A stretch of DNA of 44,810 bases. Source: Massilia sp. Root335. Its GTDB lineage: Bacteria > Pseudomonadota > Gammaproteobacteria > Burkholderiales > Burkholderiaceae_D. Position 1 is the first letter of the stretch; each line of letters opens with the position of its first letter. Shown piece after piece: positions 16,634 to 24,976 of the stretch. The notes beneath the pieces are model-generated. The model ran no database searches. It saw only the letters and a program-made list of their open reading frames with translations, and had not been told where the DNA came from. The translations under genes were made by a program, and so were the position numbers. The stretch covers positions 170,779-215,588 of the forward strand of contig NZ_LMCY01000026.1 in NCBI RefSeq assembly GCF_001425685.1, in the 5' to 3' direction.

Positions 16634-18022
16634 CTAGGCGTGCGGGAACACCATGCGCGCTTCGAACCCGGGGTCGGCGCGGCGCAGCGCGAGCGTGCCC
16701 TCGTGCAGCTGGGTGATGGCGGTGACGATCGACAGGCCCAGGCCGTTGCCCGGCAGGTGGCGGCTCTGGTCCACGCGGTAGAAGCGCCGCGTGATCTTGT
16801 CCATGTCGTCGGCCGGCACGCCCGAGCCGTAATCGCGGACCGTCAGTACCGGCGCGCCGTCCACCGTGTCGACCCCGACGTCGACCCGGCCGCCGCTGCG
16901 GCCGTACTTGATGGCGTTGTCGATCAGGCTCGCGAGGGCGCTGGCCAGCAGGTCGCGGTCGCCGCGGATGATCGTCGGCCGGCCGGCGAAGCGCAGCAGC
17001 ACGCCCTGCTCTTCGGCGGCCGCTTCGTACAATTCCGCCATGTCGTGCGCGATGGCGGCCAGGTCGAGCTTTTCGAAGGTGCCCGCGCGCACGCCGGATT
17101 CCAGCGCGGCGATCTGCAGCAGCTTGTCGAACAGCGAGATCACGCTGTCGATGTCCTCGATGGCCAGGCGCGCGTCCGCCACGAGCGCGTGCGGATCGGC
17201 CGACGCCTGCAGCGCGCGGTCGAGGCGCGAGCGCACGCGCGACAGCGGCGTGCGCAGGTCGTGCGCGATCGAGTTCGACACGTGGCGCACGCCCTCCATC
17301 AGGGCTTCGATGCGGTCGAGCATGCGGTTGATGTCGTCGCCCAGGCGCGCGAATTCGTCGTTGCCCATCACGACGATGCGGCTGGACAGTTCGCCGGCCG
17401 CGATGCGCGCCGTCGTGCGGCGGATGCGCCCGATGCGCGCTTCCAGGCGCGAACGGAAGATCTGGGCGCCGAAGAACGCGAGCACGATCGACACGGCGGC
17501 GCTGACGAGGAGCGCGCGCTCGACGACGCTGCGGATGGCGTCGAGTTCGATCAGGTCGCGGCCGACGATGAGCCGGCTGCCGTCGTCGAGCCGCGTCGCG
17601 ATGAGGCGCACGGAAACGGGCGCGCCGTTGCGCTGCATCTGTCCGAATCCGAGCTCGCCGGACGCCGGCAGGTCGCCGTACCAGCGCCCCAGGTTGCCGG
17701 CCAGGACGCGGCCCTGGGTGTCGACGACGCCCACCACCTCCGTATCGGTGTCGATCAGGTCGTGCAGCTGGGCGTCGATCTCGCGTACGAGGCCGCGGCG
17801 GCCGTCGCTGGTCCAGGCGTCGGCCAGGCGCTCCTCCACGCTCATGATCTTGCTGTCGATCGAGCGCTCGAACACGCCCACCGTGCCGAAATAGACGATG
17901 CCCGACAGCGTGGCCATCGACGCGGCCAGCAGCAGGCCGTAGCCGACCGCCAGCCGGAACGCGATGGAGCCGCGCAGGCCGACGCCCGCGCCGGGGCCCG
18001 GTCTAGCGCGAGGACGGACCAT
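16634..18022 (-). CDS. Two-component sensor histidine kinase (QseC/EnvZ type)
   Basis: 462-residue inner-membrane kinase. Two membrane segments (about residues 22-46 and 167-188) bracket a periplasmic sensor of about 120 residues that I do not recognise. A HAMP linker follows (about 189-242), then the HisKA box with His254 (SNSIAHDLRTPLSR) and the ATPase domain with N box (SLIDNAIKYG) and G2 box (GNGLGLSIV). The start overlaps the response regulator gene by 20 bp, so the pair is translationally coupled. The operon begins with an alpha-oxoamine synthase gene, so the ligand may relate to that enzyme's product (inference). Confidence 0.93.
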   Translation of the reverse strand: MVRPRARPGPGAGVGLRGSIAFRLAVGYGLLLAASMATLSGIVYFGTVGVFERSIDSKIMSVEERLADAWTSDGRRGLVREIDAQLHDLIDTDTEVVGVVDTQGRVLAGNLGRWYGDLPASGELGFGQMQRNGAPVSVRLIATRLDDGSRLIVGRDLIELDAIRSVVERALLVSAAVSIVLAFFGAQIFRSRLEARIGRIRRTTARIAAGELSSRIVVMGNDEFARLGDDINRMLDRIEALMEGVRHVSNSIAHDLRTPLSRVRSRLDRALQASADPHALVADARLAIEDIDSVISLFDKLLQIAALESGVRAGTFEKLDLAAIAHDMAELYEAAAEEQGVLLRFAGRPTIIRGDRDLLASALASLIDNAIKYGRSGGRVDVGVDTVDGAPVLTVRDYGSGVPADDMDKITRRFYRVDQSRHLPGNGLGLSIVTAITQLHEGTLALRRADPGFEARMVFPHA

Positions 18023-18707
18023 ACGTCGGGGCGGCGCTCAGCACATAGCCGGCGCCGCGCACCGTGTGGATCAGGGCCGGGGTGAAATCCTTGTCGATCT
18101 TGCTGCGCAGGCGGCTGATCTGGACGTCGATCACGTTCGTCTGCGGATCGAAATGGTATTCCCACACGCCTTCCAGCAGCATCGTGCGGGTGACGATCTG
18201 GCCTTCGTGGCGCATGAGGTATTCGAGCAGGCGGAATTCGCGCGGCTGCAGGGTGATCGTCGTGCCCTGCCGCGTCACGCGCATCGTGCGCACGTCGAGC
18301 TGCAGGTCGGCCACCTGCAGCACGGTGGCGTCGCGCGACCAGGCGTTGCGCCGGCTGAGGTTTTCCACCCGGGCCAGCAGCTCCGACATGACGAAGGGCT
18401 TGGTGAGATAGTCGTCGCTGCCGGCGCGCAGGCCGCGCACGCGCTCGTCGACGCTGTTCAGGGCGGACAGGATCAGCACCGGCGTGCCGTCGCCGCGGGC
18501 GCGCATCTGTTCGAGGATGCCGAGGCCGTCGACCTGGCCGGGCAGCATGCGGTCGAGCACGACGACGTCCCAGCGCGTCTCCTGCAGGCGGCGGTTGCCC
18601 GCCTCGCCGTTCGTCTCCGCCTGCACGGCATAGCCGGCCGCGCGCAATCCGCTGCAAAGGTAGTCGCGCGTTTCGGTGTCGTCTTCGATCACGAGGCAGT
18701 TCGGCAT
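18003..18707 (-). CDS. OmpR/PhoB-family response regulator
   Basis: 234-residue transcription factor. The receiver domain has Asp9-Asp10, phosphorylation site Asp52 (VVLDRMLPG) and Lys103 (LTKPF); the C-terminal winged helix is complete (TLQPREFRLLEYLMRHEG, then DVQISRLRSKID and HTVRGAGYVL). ATG at 18707 matches the family start (MPNCLVIEDD). It lies 29 bp after the alpha-oxoamine synthase gene and overlaps the kinase gene by 20 bp. Obvious partner of that kinase; target promoters unknown, though palindromes upstream of the operon are candidates. Confidence 0.94.
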   Translation of the reverse strand: MPNCLVIEDDTETRDYLCSGLRAAGYAVQAETNGEAGNRRLQETRWDVVVLDRMLPGQVDGLGILEQMRARGDGTPVLILSALNSVDERVRGLRAGSDDYLTKPFVMSELLARVENLSRRNAWSRDATVLQVADLQLDVRTMRVTRQGTTITLQPREFRLLEYLMRHEGQIVTRTMLLEGVWEYHFDPQTNVIDVQISRLRSKIDKDFTPALIHTVRGAGYVLSAAPTYGPSSR

Positions 18708-18736
18708 GGTTCGGCTCTTGGTCTTTCTCGGGTTGA

Positions 18737-19936
18737 CTATAGCATGGAGGCCAGGCGCGCCATCACGGCCACGACGTGGTCGATCTGGGCGCGCGTATGC
18801 CCCGCGTTGAGCATGAAGCGCAGGCGCGCCTGGCCCACGGGAACGGCCGGGAACTGGATCGCGTCGACGTGGATGCCCTCGGCGCGCAGCGCGCGCTGGA
18901 ACCGCTGGCAGCGCTCGGCGTCCTTGACAAGCACCGGCACGATCGGCGTCTGCGTCGACGTGAGCGTGTAGCCCAACGGGCGCATGCGCTCGACGAAGTA
19001 GCGCTGGTTGTCCCACAGGCGCACGCGCCGGTCCGGCTCTTCCCGCAGCAGGTCCAGCGCGGCCAGCAGGGCGTTGGCCTGGTCCGGCGGCGGCGGACAG
19101 GTGAAGCCGTAGGCGGAACTCGTCAGGCGCAGCACGTCGGCCATCTCGCGCTCCAGCGCCACGAAGCCGCCGATGGCGCCCAGCGCCTTGGACAGGGTCC
19201 CCATCTGCATGATGGTGGGGCTGTAGCAGCCGTAGTGCTCCGACGTGCCGCCGCCGTTTTCGCCCAGGATGCCGGTGGCGTGGGCGTCGTCGACGTACAG
19301 GATCGCGCCGTATTTCTCGGCGAGTTGCGTCAGCTCGGGCAGCGGCGCGATCGTGCCTTCCATGCTGAACACGCCGTCGCTGACGATGATCGGGCTGACG
19401 CCATCGGCCGCTTTCAGCAGCGACTCCAGGTGGTCCATGTCGGCATGGCGGTACGTGTGCTTGTCGGCGCCCGACATCAGGATGCCTTCGCGGATGCTGA
19501 TGTGGTTGTACTCGTCCGTGAAATACGCGTACTTGCGGCGCTTCTTGGCGCGATAGCCGTGGATGCGCGCCAGCAGGCCGACCTTGACGAGCGTGGACAG
19601 CACGCCGATGTTCGTCATGTAGCCGGTGACGAACAGCACGGCGTCGGTCTTGTGCTTGAGTTCACCCAGCCGGCGCTCCAGCGCGCGGTACACGGGCAGG
19701 TCGCCGCCCAACAGCCGCGATTCGCAATTGCCGACGCCGTAGCGTTCCAGGCCCGCCTTCGCGGCCTCCACGAGACGGGGATGGTTCGCCAGCGCCAGGT
19801 AATTGTTGGTGCTGAACGACACGGCAGCCTCGCCGTTCACGCGGAACACCGGGTCCGGCAACGTGTCGTGGACGGGCGTCTCGTGGTGAATGGCGTGGGT
19901 TTGCAGCCAGTCTGCAATGTCGGCGAGGTCGTGCAT
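18737..19936 (-). CDS. PLP-dependent alpha-oxoamine synthase family enzyme
   Basis: 399-residue fold-type I enzyme of the BioF/KBL/HemA/SPT/CqsA group, which joins an acyl-CoA to an amino acid to form an aminoketone. The PLP lysine is Lys250 in GTLSKALGAIGGF; upstream are FSTNNYLALANHP, VGNCESRLLGG, SDGVFSMEGT and the cofactor-binding DDAHATG. A basic insert (GYRAKKRRKYAYF) precedes the NHIS substrate loop and is not standard in BioF or KBL. No bio, kbl or hem genes are adjacent; instead a two-component system follows at 29 bp. It may make a biotin precursor, a sphingoid base or a ketone signal of the CqsA/LqsA kind; the sequence does not decide. Confidence 0.85.
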   Translation of the reverse strand: MHDLADIADWLQTHAIHHETPVHDTLPDPVFRVNGEAAVSFSTNNYLALANHPRLVEAAKAGLERYGVGNCESRLLGGDLPVYRALERRLGELKHKTDAVLFVTGYMTNIGVLSTLVKVGLLARIHGYRAKKRRKYAYFTDEYNHISIREGILMSGADKHTYRHADMDHLESLLKAADGVSPIIVSDGVFSMEGTIAPLPELTQLAEKYGAILYVDDAHATGILGENGGGTSEHYGCYSPTIMQMGTLSKALGAIGGFVALEREMADVLRLTSSAYGFTCPPPPDQANALLAALDLLREEPDRRVRLWDNQRYFVERMRPLGYTLTSTQTPIVPVLVKDAERCQRFQRALRAEGIHVDAIQFPAVPVGQARLRFMLNAGHTRAQIDHVVAVMARLASML

Positions 19937-19999
19937 GTTTGGGGGCAGTGTCGGAAATGGACGCGCTGCCGGATTGGCATGGAAATGGCGCTGCGATGC

Positions 20000-20055
20000 A
20001 GTATAGGCGAGCGGCGGGAGCGTAAAAATTACGATCAGGTAATGTCACTCACATT
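20000..20055 (-). promoter_or_regulatory. Candidate promoter and palindromes upstream of the oxoamine synthase operon
   Basis: On the minus strand TATACT (20000-20005) follows TTTTTA (20023-20028) at 17 bp, a plausible sigma-70 promoter about 65 bp before the start codon, though the -35 box is poor. Two dyads overlap or flank the -35: CGTAA-AAA-TTACG (20021-20033) and AATGT-CACTC-ACATT (20041-20055). They could bind the operon's own regulator or another factor. The palindromes are seen; function is inferred. Confidence 0.4.
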
Positions 20056-20226
20056 AACAAACGGTAATATCGTAAAGACAAATACGCCGCTATCATTCGC
20101 AGCGGCCTCCACGTCCGCCCAGCCGTTTCGTTCGCGCGCGCGAGCGGCGCCGCCCTGCCGTTGCGCATGTCATTGCGGTGCAATATTCAGTGCCCAGGAT
20201 AGCGCTCCAAAGCGCAGGATATTTCC

Positions 20227-20256
20227 TTGACGCTAGAAAGGACGGCCACGTAGAAT
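20227..20256 (+). promoter_or_regulatory. Sigma-70-type promoter for the leader ORF and porin/ABC unit
   Basis: TTGACG (20227-20232) and TAGAAT (20251-20256) are separated by 18 bp, a good match to the vegetative consensus. Transcription would begin near 20263, about 25 bases before the leader ORF and 267 bases before the porin gene, leaving a long structured leader. No other comparably good promoter was seen in this 593-bp gap on the plus strand. Confidence 0.6.
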
Positions 20257-20287
20257 CCGACCGTTTTCATTTCATGGAGTCCCTTTC

Positions 20288-20350
20288 ATGGGCACTTGTT
20301 CGAGTGGCAGTTGTTGCCGGCCCGAGGCCGGTCCGGCCCCGGCAAGATAA
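20288..20350 (+). CDS. 20-codon cysteine-containing leader ORF (putative regulatory peptide)
   Basis: ATG at 20288 to TAA at 20348 encodes a peptide beginning MGTCSSGSCC with cysteines at 4, 9 and 10 and four serines. A textbook GGAG (20276-20279) lies 8 bases before the ATG, and a good promoter lies 31 bases upstream, so translation is likely. The 3' half, after the Cys-Cys codons, contains mutually exclusive hairpins. Position at the head of a transporter unit fits an attenuation or stalling peptide that reads cysteine supply. I know cysteine-rich leader peptides for sulfur genes in actinobacteria; I do not recognise this one. No homology search was possible. Confidence 0.5.
   Translation: MGTCSSGSCCRPEAGPAPAR
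20314..20345 (+). promoter_or_regulatory. Overlapping alternative hairpins in the leader ORF
   Basis: CCGGCC (20317-20322) can pair with GGCCGG (20326-20331) over a 3-base loop. Alternatively GGCCG (20326-20330) pairs with CGGCC (20334-20338), enclosed by TTGCCGG (20314-20320) pairing with CCGGCAA (20339-20345). The two folds share the same middle segment and cannot coexist. A ribosome paused at the Cys9-Cys10 codons (20312-20317) would cover the first segment and select the second fold. No U-run follows, so any control would be through Rho or translation rather than an intrinsic terminator. Confidence 0.45.
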
Positions 20351-20529
20351 CGCAGGTCCTTCCTCCTGCCGTCATCTCGCCCCGGGCGAATGATGGTATC
20401 CGCGTCCCTTTGCATCCGGGACATCGCATTCCACGACAAACGAATCGTGCTGCACGCCTTCTAACGAGGGACGCGCACGGCGTCACCAAGCGCGAATGAA
20501 AGGTATGCCGTTCACCGACGGAGATACCG

Positions 20530-21846
20530 ATGTTTCGTTGTTCGATGTTGTACTGTGCCGCCTGGCTGCTGGCCGCGGCGCCCGGTGTACGTGCCGACGA
20601 CCTCCCCACGGCGGAGGCCTGGAACGCGCACGTCCAGGCCACGTACGTGTGGCAAGCCAAACCCGCGTTCGGCGCCGCCTACACCGGCCCCGCCAGCCTC
20701 GCCCCGTGGCGCGAGACGGCCTATTCGTTCAGCGCCACGGCCGCCTTCGGCATGCGTCCGTGGCAGGGCGCCGAACTGTACTTCGATCCGGAAGTCGTGC
20801 AGGGCAAGGCCATGTCCGGCCTGCACGGCCTGGGCGGCATGACCAATGGCGAGCAGCAGAAGACGAGCGGCACGAGCCCGACGTTCTATCGTGCCCGGCT
20901 GTTCCTGCGCCAGACCTGGAACCTGGGCGGCGACATGCAGGCGGTCGAATCCGACATGAACCAGCTGGCGGGCAGCGTGGCAAGCCGCCGCGTCGTCCTG
21001 ACGGCCGGCAACCTGGCCGCGTCCGACATCTTCGACGCCAACAGCCAGGCCCACGACGCCCGCAGCCAGTTCCTCAACTGGGCCCTCGTCGCGCACGGCG
21101 CCTGGGACTTCGCCGCCGACGCGCGCGGCTATACGTGGGGCGCGGCGCTCGAATACGACGATAGCGACTGGGCCGTGCGCGCGGGGCGCTTCATGCTGCC
21201 CGCCGAATCGAACGGGCTCGCGCTCGACAAGCGCATCTCCCGGCACCATGGCGACCAGGTCGAGCTGGAGCATCGCCACACCTGGCTGGGGCAGGCGGGC
21301 GCGGTGCGCCTGCTGGCGTTCCGCGACCGCGCGCGCATGGGATCGTTCCGCGACGCGCTGGCGGCGAGCGCGCCGGGCGCGGTGCCCGATGTGGGCAGCG
21401 TGCGGCGCGAGCGCGGCAAGACGGGCTTCGGCGTAAGCCTGGACCAGGCGGTCGGCGCGAATGCCGCAGTGTTCGTGCGCGCCAGCCGCAACGACGGGCA
21501 GTCGGAAACGTATGCGTTCGCCGAGATCGAACGTTCGGTCTCCATCGGCGCGACCTTGCAGGGCGCGGCATGGCACCGCACCGGCGACACGCTGGGCATC
21601 GCCGCCGTCGCCAACGGCCTGGCGCAGGCCCACCGCGACTACCTGGCGGCCGGCGGCGTGGGCGCGTTCATCGGCGACGGCCGGCTGGATTATCATCCGG
21701 AGCAGATCGTCGAAACGTACTACAAAATCGGGCTAAGCCGGTACGCCGCCCTGTCGCTGGACTGGCAGCACATCGCCAACCCGGCCTACGACGGCGCGCG
21801 CGGACCGGTGAATGTGGTCGGCCTGCGCCTGCACGGGCAATACTGA
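20530..21846 (+). CDS. OprB-type carbohydrate-selective porin family protein
   Basis: 438-residue outer-membrane beta-barrel. Signal peptide residues 1-22 (cleavage after GVRA). Family signs are a start with WNAHVQATYVWQAKPAF, the PWQGAELYFDPEV strand, TFYRARLFLRQTWN, a long alternating-hydrophobic barrel and a final strand ending VVGLRLHGQY. GGAGA lies 5 bases before the ATG. It is followed at 12 bp by an ABC permease gene, so it probably supplies substrate across the outer membrane to that importer. The family name reflects sugar porins, but with a NitT/TauT-type importer the true cargo may be something else, such as an organic anion. Confidence 0.85.
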   Translation: MFRCSMLYCAAWLLAAAPGVRADDLPTAEAWNAHVQATYVWQAKPAFGAAYTGPASLAPWRETAYSFSATAAFGMRPWQGAELYFDPEVVQGKAMSGLHGLGGMTNGEQQKTSGTSPTFYRARLFLRQTWNLGGDMQAVESDMNQLAGSVASRRVVLTAGNLAASDIFDANSQAHDARSQFLNWALVAHGAWDFAADARGYTWGAALEYDDSDWAVRAGRFMLPAESNGLALDKRISRHHGDQVELEHRHTWLGQAGAVRLLAFRDRARMGSFRDALAASAPGAVPDVGSVRRERGKTGFGVSLDQAVGANAAVFVRASRNDGQSETYAFAEIERSVSIGATLQGAAWHRTGDTLGIAAVANGLAQAHRDYLAAGGVGAFIGDGRLDYHPEQIVETYYKIGLSRYAALSLDWQHIANPAYDGARGPVNVVGLRLHGQY

Positions 21847-21858
21847 CGGAGACGAGAC

Positions 21859-23586
21859 ATGTTCGAACTGTTCACCCCGGGCCGCACCGGCCGCTCGTTC
21901 CTCACGACCACCCCGAACCGCTGGGACTGGGCGCTGCTGCCGCTCGTCCTCGTCGTGCTGGCGCTGGCCGCCTATGGCGCCATGCAGATGGCGCGCCCGT
22001 TCGTGCTGGGCCAGCCGACGCCGATCTCGCTCGACCCGGCCTTCCTGCCGTACTACCTGCTGCGCACAATCCTGCGCATGTTCAGCGCCCTCGGCGCCGC
22101 GCTGCTGTTCACGTTCACGTTCGCGGTCGTCGCCACGCGCTGGAAGAGCGCTGAAAAGATCATGGTGCCGCTGCTGGACGTGCTGCAGTCGGTGCCGATC
22201 CTGGGCTTCCAGGCTATCGCCATCGCGCCGTTCATCGCCCTCTTCCCCGGCAACCTGCTGGGCGTGGAATGCGCCGCCGTGTTCGCGATTTTCACGTCGC
22301 AGGCCTGGAACATGGCGTTCAGCCTGTACCAGTCGATGAAGACGATCCCGCCCGAACTGGCGGAAGCGGCGCGCGTGTTCCGGCTGTCGCCGTGGCAGCG
22401 CTTCTGGCGCCTGGAACTGCCGTACGCGATGCCGGCGCTGCTGTGGAACATGATGATGTCGATGTCCGGCGGCTGGTTCTTCCTCGTCGCGGCCGAGGCG
22501 ATCTCGGTGGCGGGCCAGGACATCAAGCTGCCCGGCATCGGCGCCTACATCGCGGTCGCCATCGAACAGAAACAGGGCGCCGCCATCGCCTGGGCCATCG
22601 CCGCCATGTTCGCCGGCATCCTGCTGTACGACCAGCTGTTCTTCCGCCCGCTGCTGGCGTGGGCCGACAAATTCCGCTTCGAGGAATCGCAGGGCGAATA
22701 CGCCCAGCAATCATGGGTGCTGGACTGGGGCCGCCGCAGCGTGTGGATCCGCGCCCTCACCGACCGCATGTGGGCGATGCTCGCCCGCACGCTCGGCTGG
22801 TTCGGCACGCGCGACGTCGTCGACGCGGCGCCGCGCCCGTCGCGCTTCACGCTGTCCACGCGCGCGATCGACCGGATCGTCCTCGTGCTCGCGCTGCTGG
22901 GCGCGTGGCGCTTCCTGCTGTTCATCCACGCGCAGGTCGGCTGGGGCGAGGCGCTGCGCGTCGTGGGCCTCGGCTGCATCACGCTCGTGCGGGTGATGCT
23001 CCTGATCGGCCTCGCCTCGCTCGTGTGGGTGCCGGTCGCCGTGTGGATCGGCCTGCGCCCGCGCTACGCCCAGGCCGTGCAGGCGCTCGCGCAATTCCTG
23101 GCCGCGTTCCCCGTCAACCTGATGTTCCCGATCGTCGTCTACGCGCTGGTGCACCTGCGCCTGAACCCGAATATCTGGCTCAGTCCATTGATGGTGTTCG
23201 GCACGCAGTGGTACATCCTGTTCAACGTGGTCGCGGGCGCATCGACCCTGCCGAACGAGCTGCGCCTCGCGGCCGACAACCTGGGCCTGACGGGCTGGCT
23301 GAAATGGAAGCGCGTGTACCTGCCGGCCGTGTTCCCGAGTTTCGTGACCGGCGCGATCACCGCGAGCGGCGGCTCGTGGAACGCGAGCATCGTGGCGGAG
23401 TACGTCACATGGGGCAAGACCTCGCTCGTGGCCGATGGCCTGGGCAGCTACATCAAGCAGATGACGGACGCCGGCGACTTCCACCGCATCGCCCTCGGCA
23501 TCGGCGTGATGTGCGTGTTCGTCATGTTGTTGAACCGCTTCTTCTGGCGCCGGCTGTATTTGCTGGCCGAGGACCGCAGCAGGTGA
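21859..23586 (+). CDS. ABC importer permease, two NitT/TauT-type domains fused
   Basis: 575-residue inner-membrane protein containing two complete binding-protein-dependent permease domains in tandem. Each has its own EAA loop: PPELAEAARVFRLSPWQRFW near residues 166-186 and LPNELRLAADNLGLTGWLKW near 463-482. A linker of about 60 residues joins the halves. Double-length permeases of this type include AtsB of Pseudomonas sulfate-ester uptake, which is the closest functional parallel I can name; nitrate, taurine or alkanesulfonate are other options. No substrate-binding protein gene is in the unit, so it must be elsewhere or dispensable. The ATPase gene follows after a palindromic repeat. Confidence 0.88.
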   Translation: MFELFTPGRTGRSFLTTTPNRWDWALLPLVLVVLALAAYGAMQMARPFVLGQPTPISLDPAFLPYYLLRTILRMFSALGAALLFTFTFAVVATRWKSAEKIMVPLLDVLQSVPILGFQAIAIAPFIALFPGNLLGVECAAVFAIFTSQAWNMAFSLYQSMKTIPPELAEAARVFRLSPWQRFWRLELPYAMPALLWNMMMSMSGGWFFLVAAEAISVAGQDIKLPGIGAYIAVAIEQKQGAAIAWAIAAMFAGILLYDQLFFRPLLAWADKFRFEESQGEYAQQSWVLDWGRRSVWIRALTDRMWAMLARTLGWFGTRDVVDAAPRPSRFTLSTRAIDRIVLVLALLGAWRFLLFIHAQVGWGEALRVVGLGCITLVRVMLLIGLASLVWVPVAVWIGLRPRYAQAVQALAQFLAAFPVNLMFPIVVYALVHLRLNPNIWLSPLMVFGTQWYILFNVVAGASTLPNELRLAADNLGLTGWLKWKRVYLPAVFPSFVTGAITASGGSWNASIVAEYVTWGKTSLVADGLGSYIKQMTDAGDFHRIALGIGVMCVFVMLLNRFFWRRLYLLAEDRSR

Positions 23587-23593
23587 TGCGCAT

Positions 23594-23655
23594 GGTGGGC
23601 ACAGGGTGCCCACCCTACCGAATACCGACCGTAGGGTGGGCACCCCGTGCCCACC
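23594..23655. repeat. Nested palindromic intergenic repeat, copy 1
   Basis: Two arms of about 26 bp (23594-23619 and 23630-23655) are inverted copies of each other with a single mismatch apart from the arm ends, and each arm is itself a small palindrome (GTGGGCAC, spacer, GTGCCCAC). It lies between permease and ATPase genes, where a transcript would form a large branched hairpin. Related copies lie at 29427, 30218 and 41106. Confidence 0.9.
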
Positions 23656-23673
23656 GAACTCATTGGAACCACC

Positions 23674-24975
23674 ATGGAAAAACTGGTTGAACTGAATGGC
23701 GTGAAAAAGGCCTTCCGCAGCGCCGACGGCGCCCCGCGCACCGTGCTCGAAGGCGTCGACTTCACGCTGGCCGACGGCGAGATCGTCGCGCTGCTCGGCA
23801 AATCCGGCTCCGGCAAATCGACGCTGCTGCGCATCGTCGCGGGCCTCGTGCCGGCCGACGCGGGCAAGGTCGAATACCGCGGACGGCCCATCCGCGGGCC
23901 GCTGTCCGGCGTGGCGATGGTGTTCCAGTCCTTCGCCCTGTTCCCGTGGCTGACGGTGCAGCAGAACGTGGAACTCGGCCTGGAAGCGCAGGGCGTCGCG
24001 CCCGCCGCGCGGCGCGAGCGGGCCGACGCGATGCTCGACCTGATCGGCCTCTCCGGCTTCGGCAGCGCGCTGCCGCGCGAGCTCTCGGGCGGCATGCGCC
24101 AGCGCGTGGGCATCGCGCGCGCGCTCGTCACGCACCCGGACGTGCTGCTGATGGACGAAGCCTTTTCCGCCCTCGACGTGCTGACGGGCGAGACGCTGCG
24201 GGGCGACATCCTCGACCTGTGGGACGGCAAGCGGATTCCCACGCGCGGCATCCTGATCGTCTCGCACAACATCGAGGAAGCCGTCATGATGGCCGACCGC
24301 ATCATCATCCTGTCCAGCGATCCGGGCCGCGTGCGCCACGAGATCCGCATCGACCTGCCGCGCCCGCGCAACGCCGACACGCCGGAGGTGCGCGCCCTCG
24401 TCGACGAAGTCTACGGCCTGATGACGATGCGTCCCGCCGCCGCGCCGGCGCTGGGCGCCGCGCGCCCGGCCGCCATCGACTACCGCGTGCCGGACACGGA
24501 CGTGGGCCGCATGGAGAGCGTGCTGGACCTGCTGGCCGGCGCGCCGTACGACGGCCGCGCCGACCTGCCGCAGCTGTCGGAAGACACCGAGCTGCCGGAC
24601 GAGGAACTGTTCCCGACCTACGAGGCACTGGGCCTGCTGGGCCTCGCGCACGTCGAGCGCGGCGACATCGCCCTGACCGGCCTTGGCCTGCGCTATGCCC
24701 AGGCCGACCAGGCGCTGCGCCAGACCCTGTTCGGCCAGCAGCTGTCGAAGAACGTGCCGCTGGCCGCGCGCATCCGGCGCCAGCTGGAGGACGAGCCGGG
24801 CGGCGCGCTGCCGGAAGATCCGTTCATCGACCTTCTGGAAGACACGCTGGAAGCGGACCAGGCCAAGCGCATGCTGGAAGTGGCGATCGAATGGGGCCGC
24901 TACGGCGAATTGTACGAATACGACTATCACACGGGCCGGCTGAAACTGCCGGGCACCGGCAACACGAAGGAGTGA
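23674..24975 (+). CDS. ABC importer ATPase (NitT/TauT type) with C-terminal AAA-associated domain
   Basis: 433-residue ATPase that drives the preceding permease. Walker A GKSGSGKST (about residues 42-50), Q loop FQSFALFPW, signature LSGGMRQRVGIARAL, Walker B VLLMDEAFSALD and switch HNIEEAV are all present. After about residue 285 comes an extension of roughly 150 residues (from VGRMESVLDLLAG) matching the AAA-associated C-terminal domain of some nitrate/sulfonate ATPases, possibly a sensor of cargo or nucleotide. ATG at 23674 is used; an in-frame GTG at 23647 is within the palindromic repeat and rejected. It is 1 bp from the DUF4337 gene. Confidence 0.92.
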   Translation: MEKLVELNGVKKAFRSADGAPRTVLEGVDFTLADGEIVALLGKSGSGKSTLLRIVAGLVPADAGKVEYRGRPIRGPLSGVAMVFQSFALFPWLTVQQNVELGLEAQGVAPAARRERADAMLDLIGLSGFGSALPRELSGGMRQRVGIARALVTHPDVLLMDEAFSALDVLTGETLRGDILDLWDGKRIPTRGILIVSHNIEEAVMMADRIIILSSDPGRVRHEIRIDLPRPRNADTPEVRALVDEVYGLMTMRPAAAPALGAARPAAIDYRVPDTDVGRMESVLDLLAGAPYDGRADLPQLSEDTELPDEELFPTYEALGLLGLAHVERGDIALTGLGLRYAQADQALRQTLFGQQLSKNVPLAARIRRQLEDEPGGALPEDPFIDLLEDTLEADQAKRMLEVAIEWGRYGELYEYDYHTGRLKLPGTGNTKE

Positions 24976-24976
24976 C

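Noticed and set aside
18737..19936. Naming the oxoamine synthase bioF, kbl or cqsA
   Set aside because: No biotin, threonine or known quorum-sensing genes adjoin it, and the sequence shows only family-level motifs plus a non-standard basic insert.
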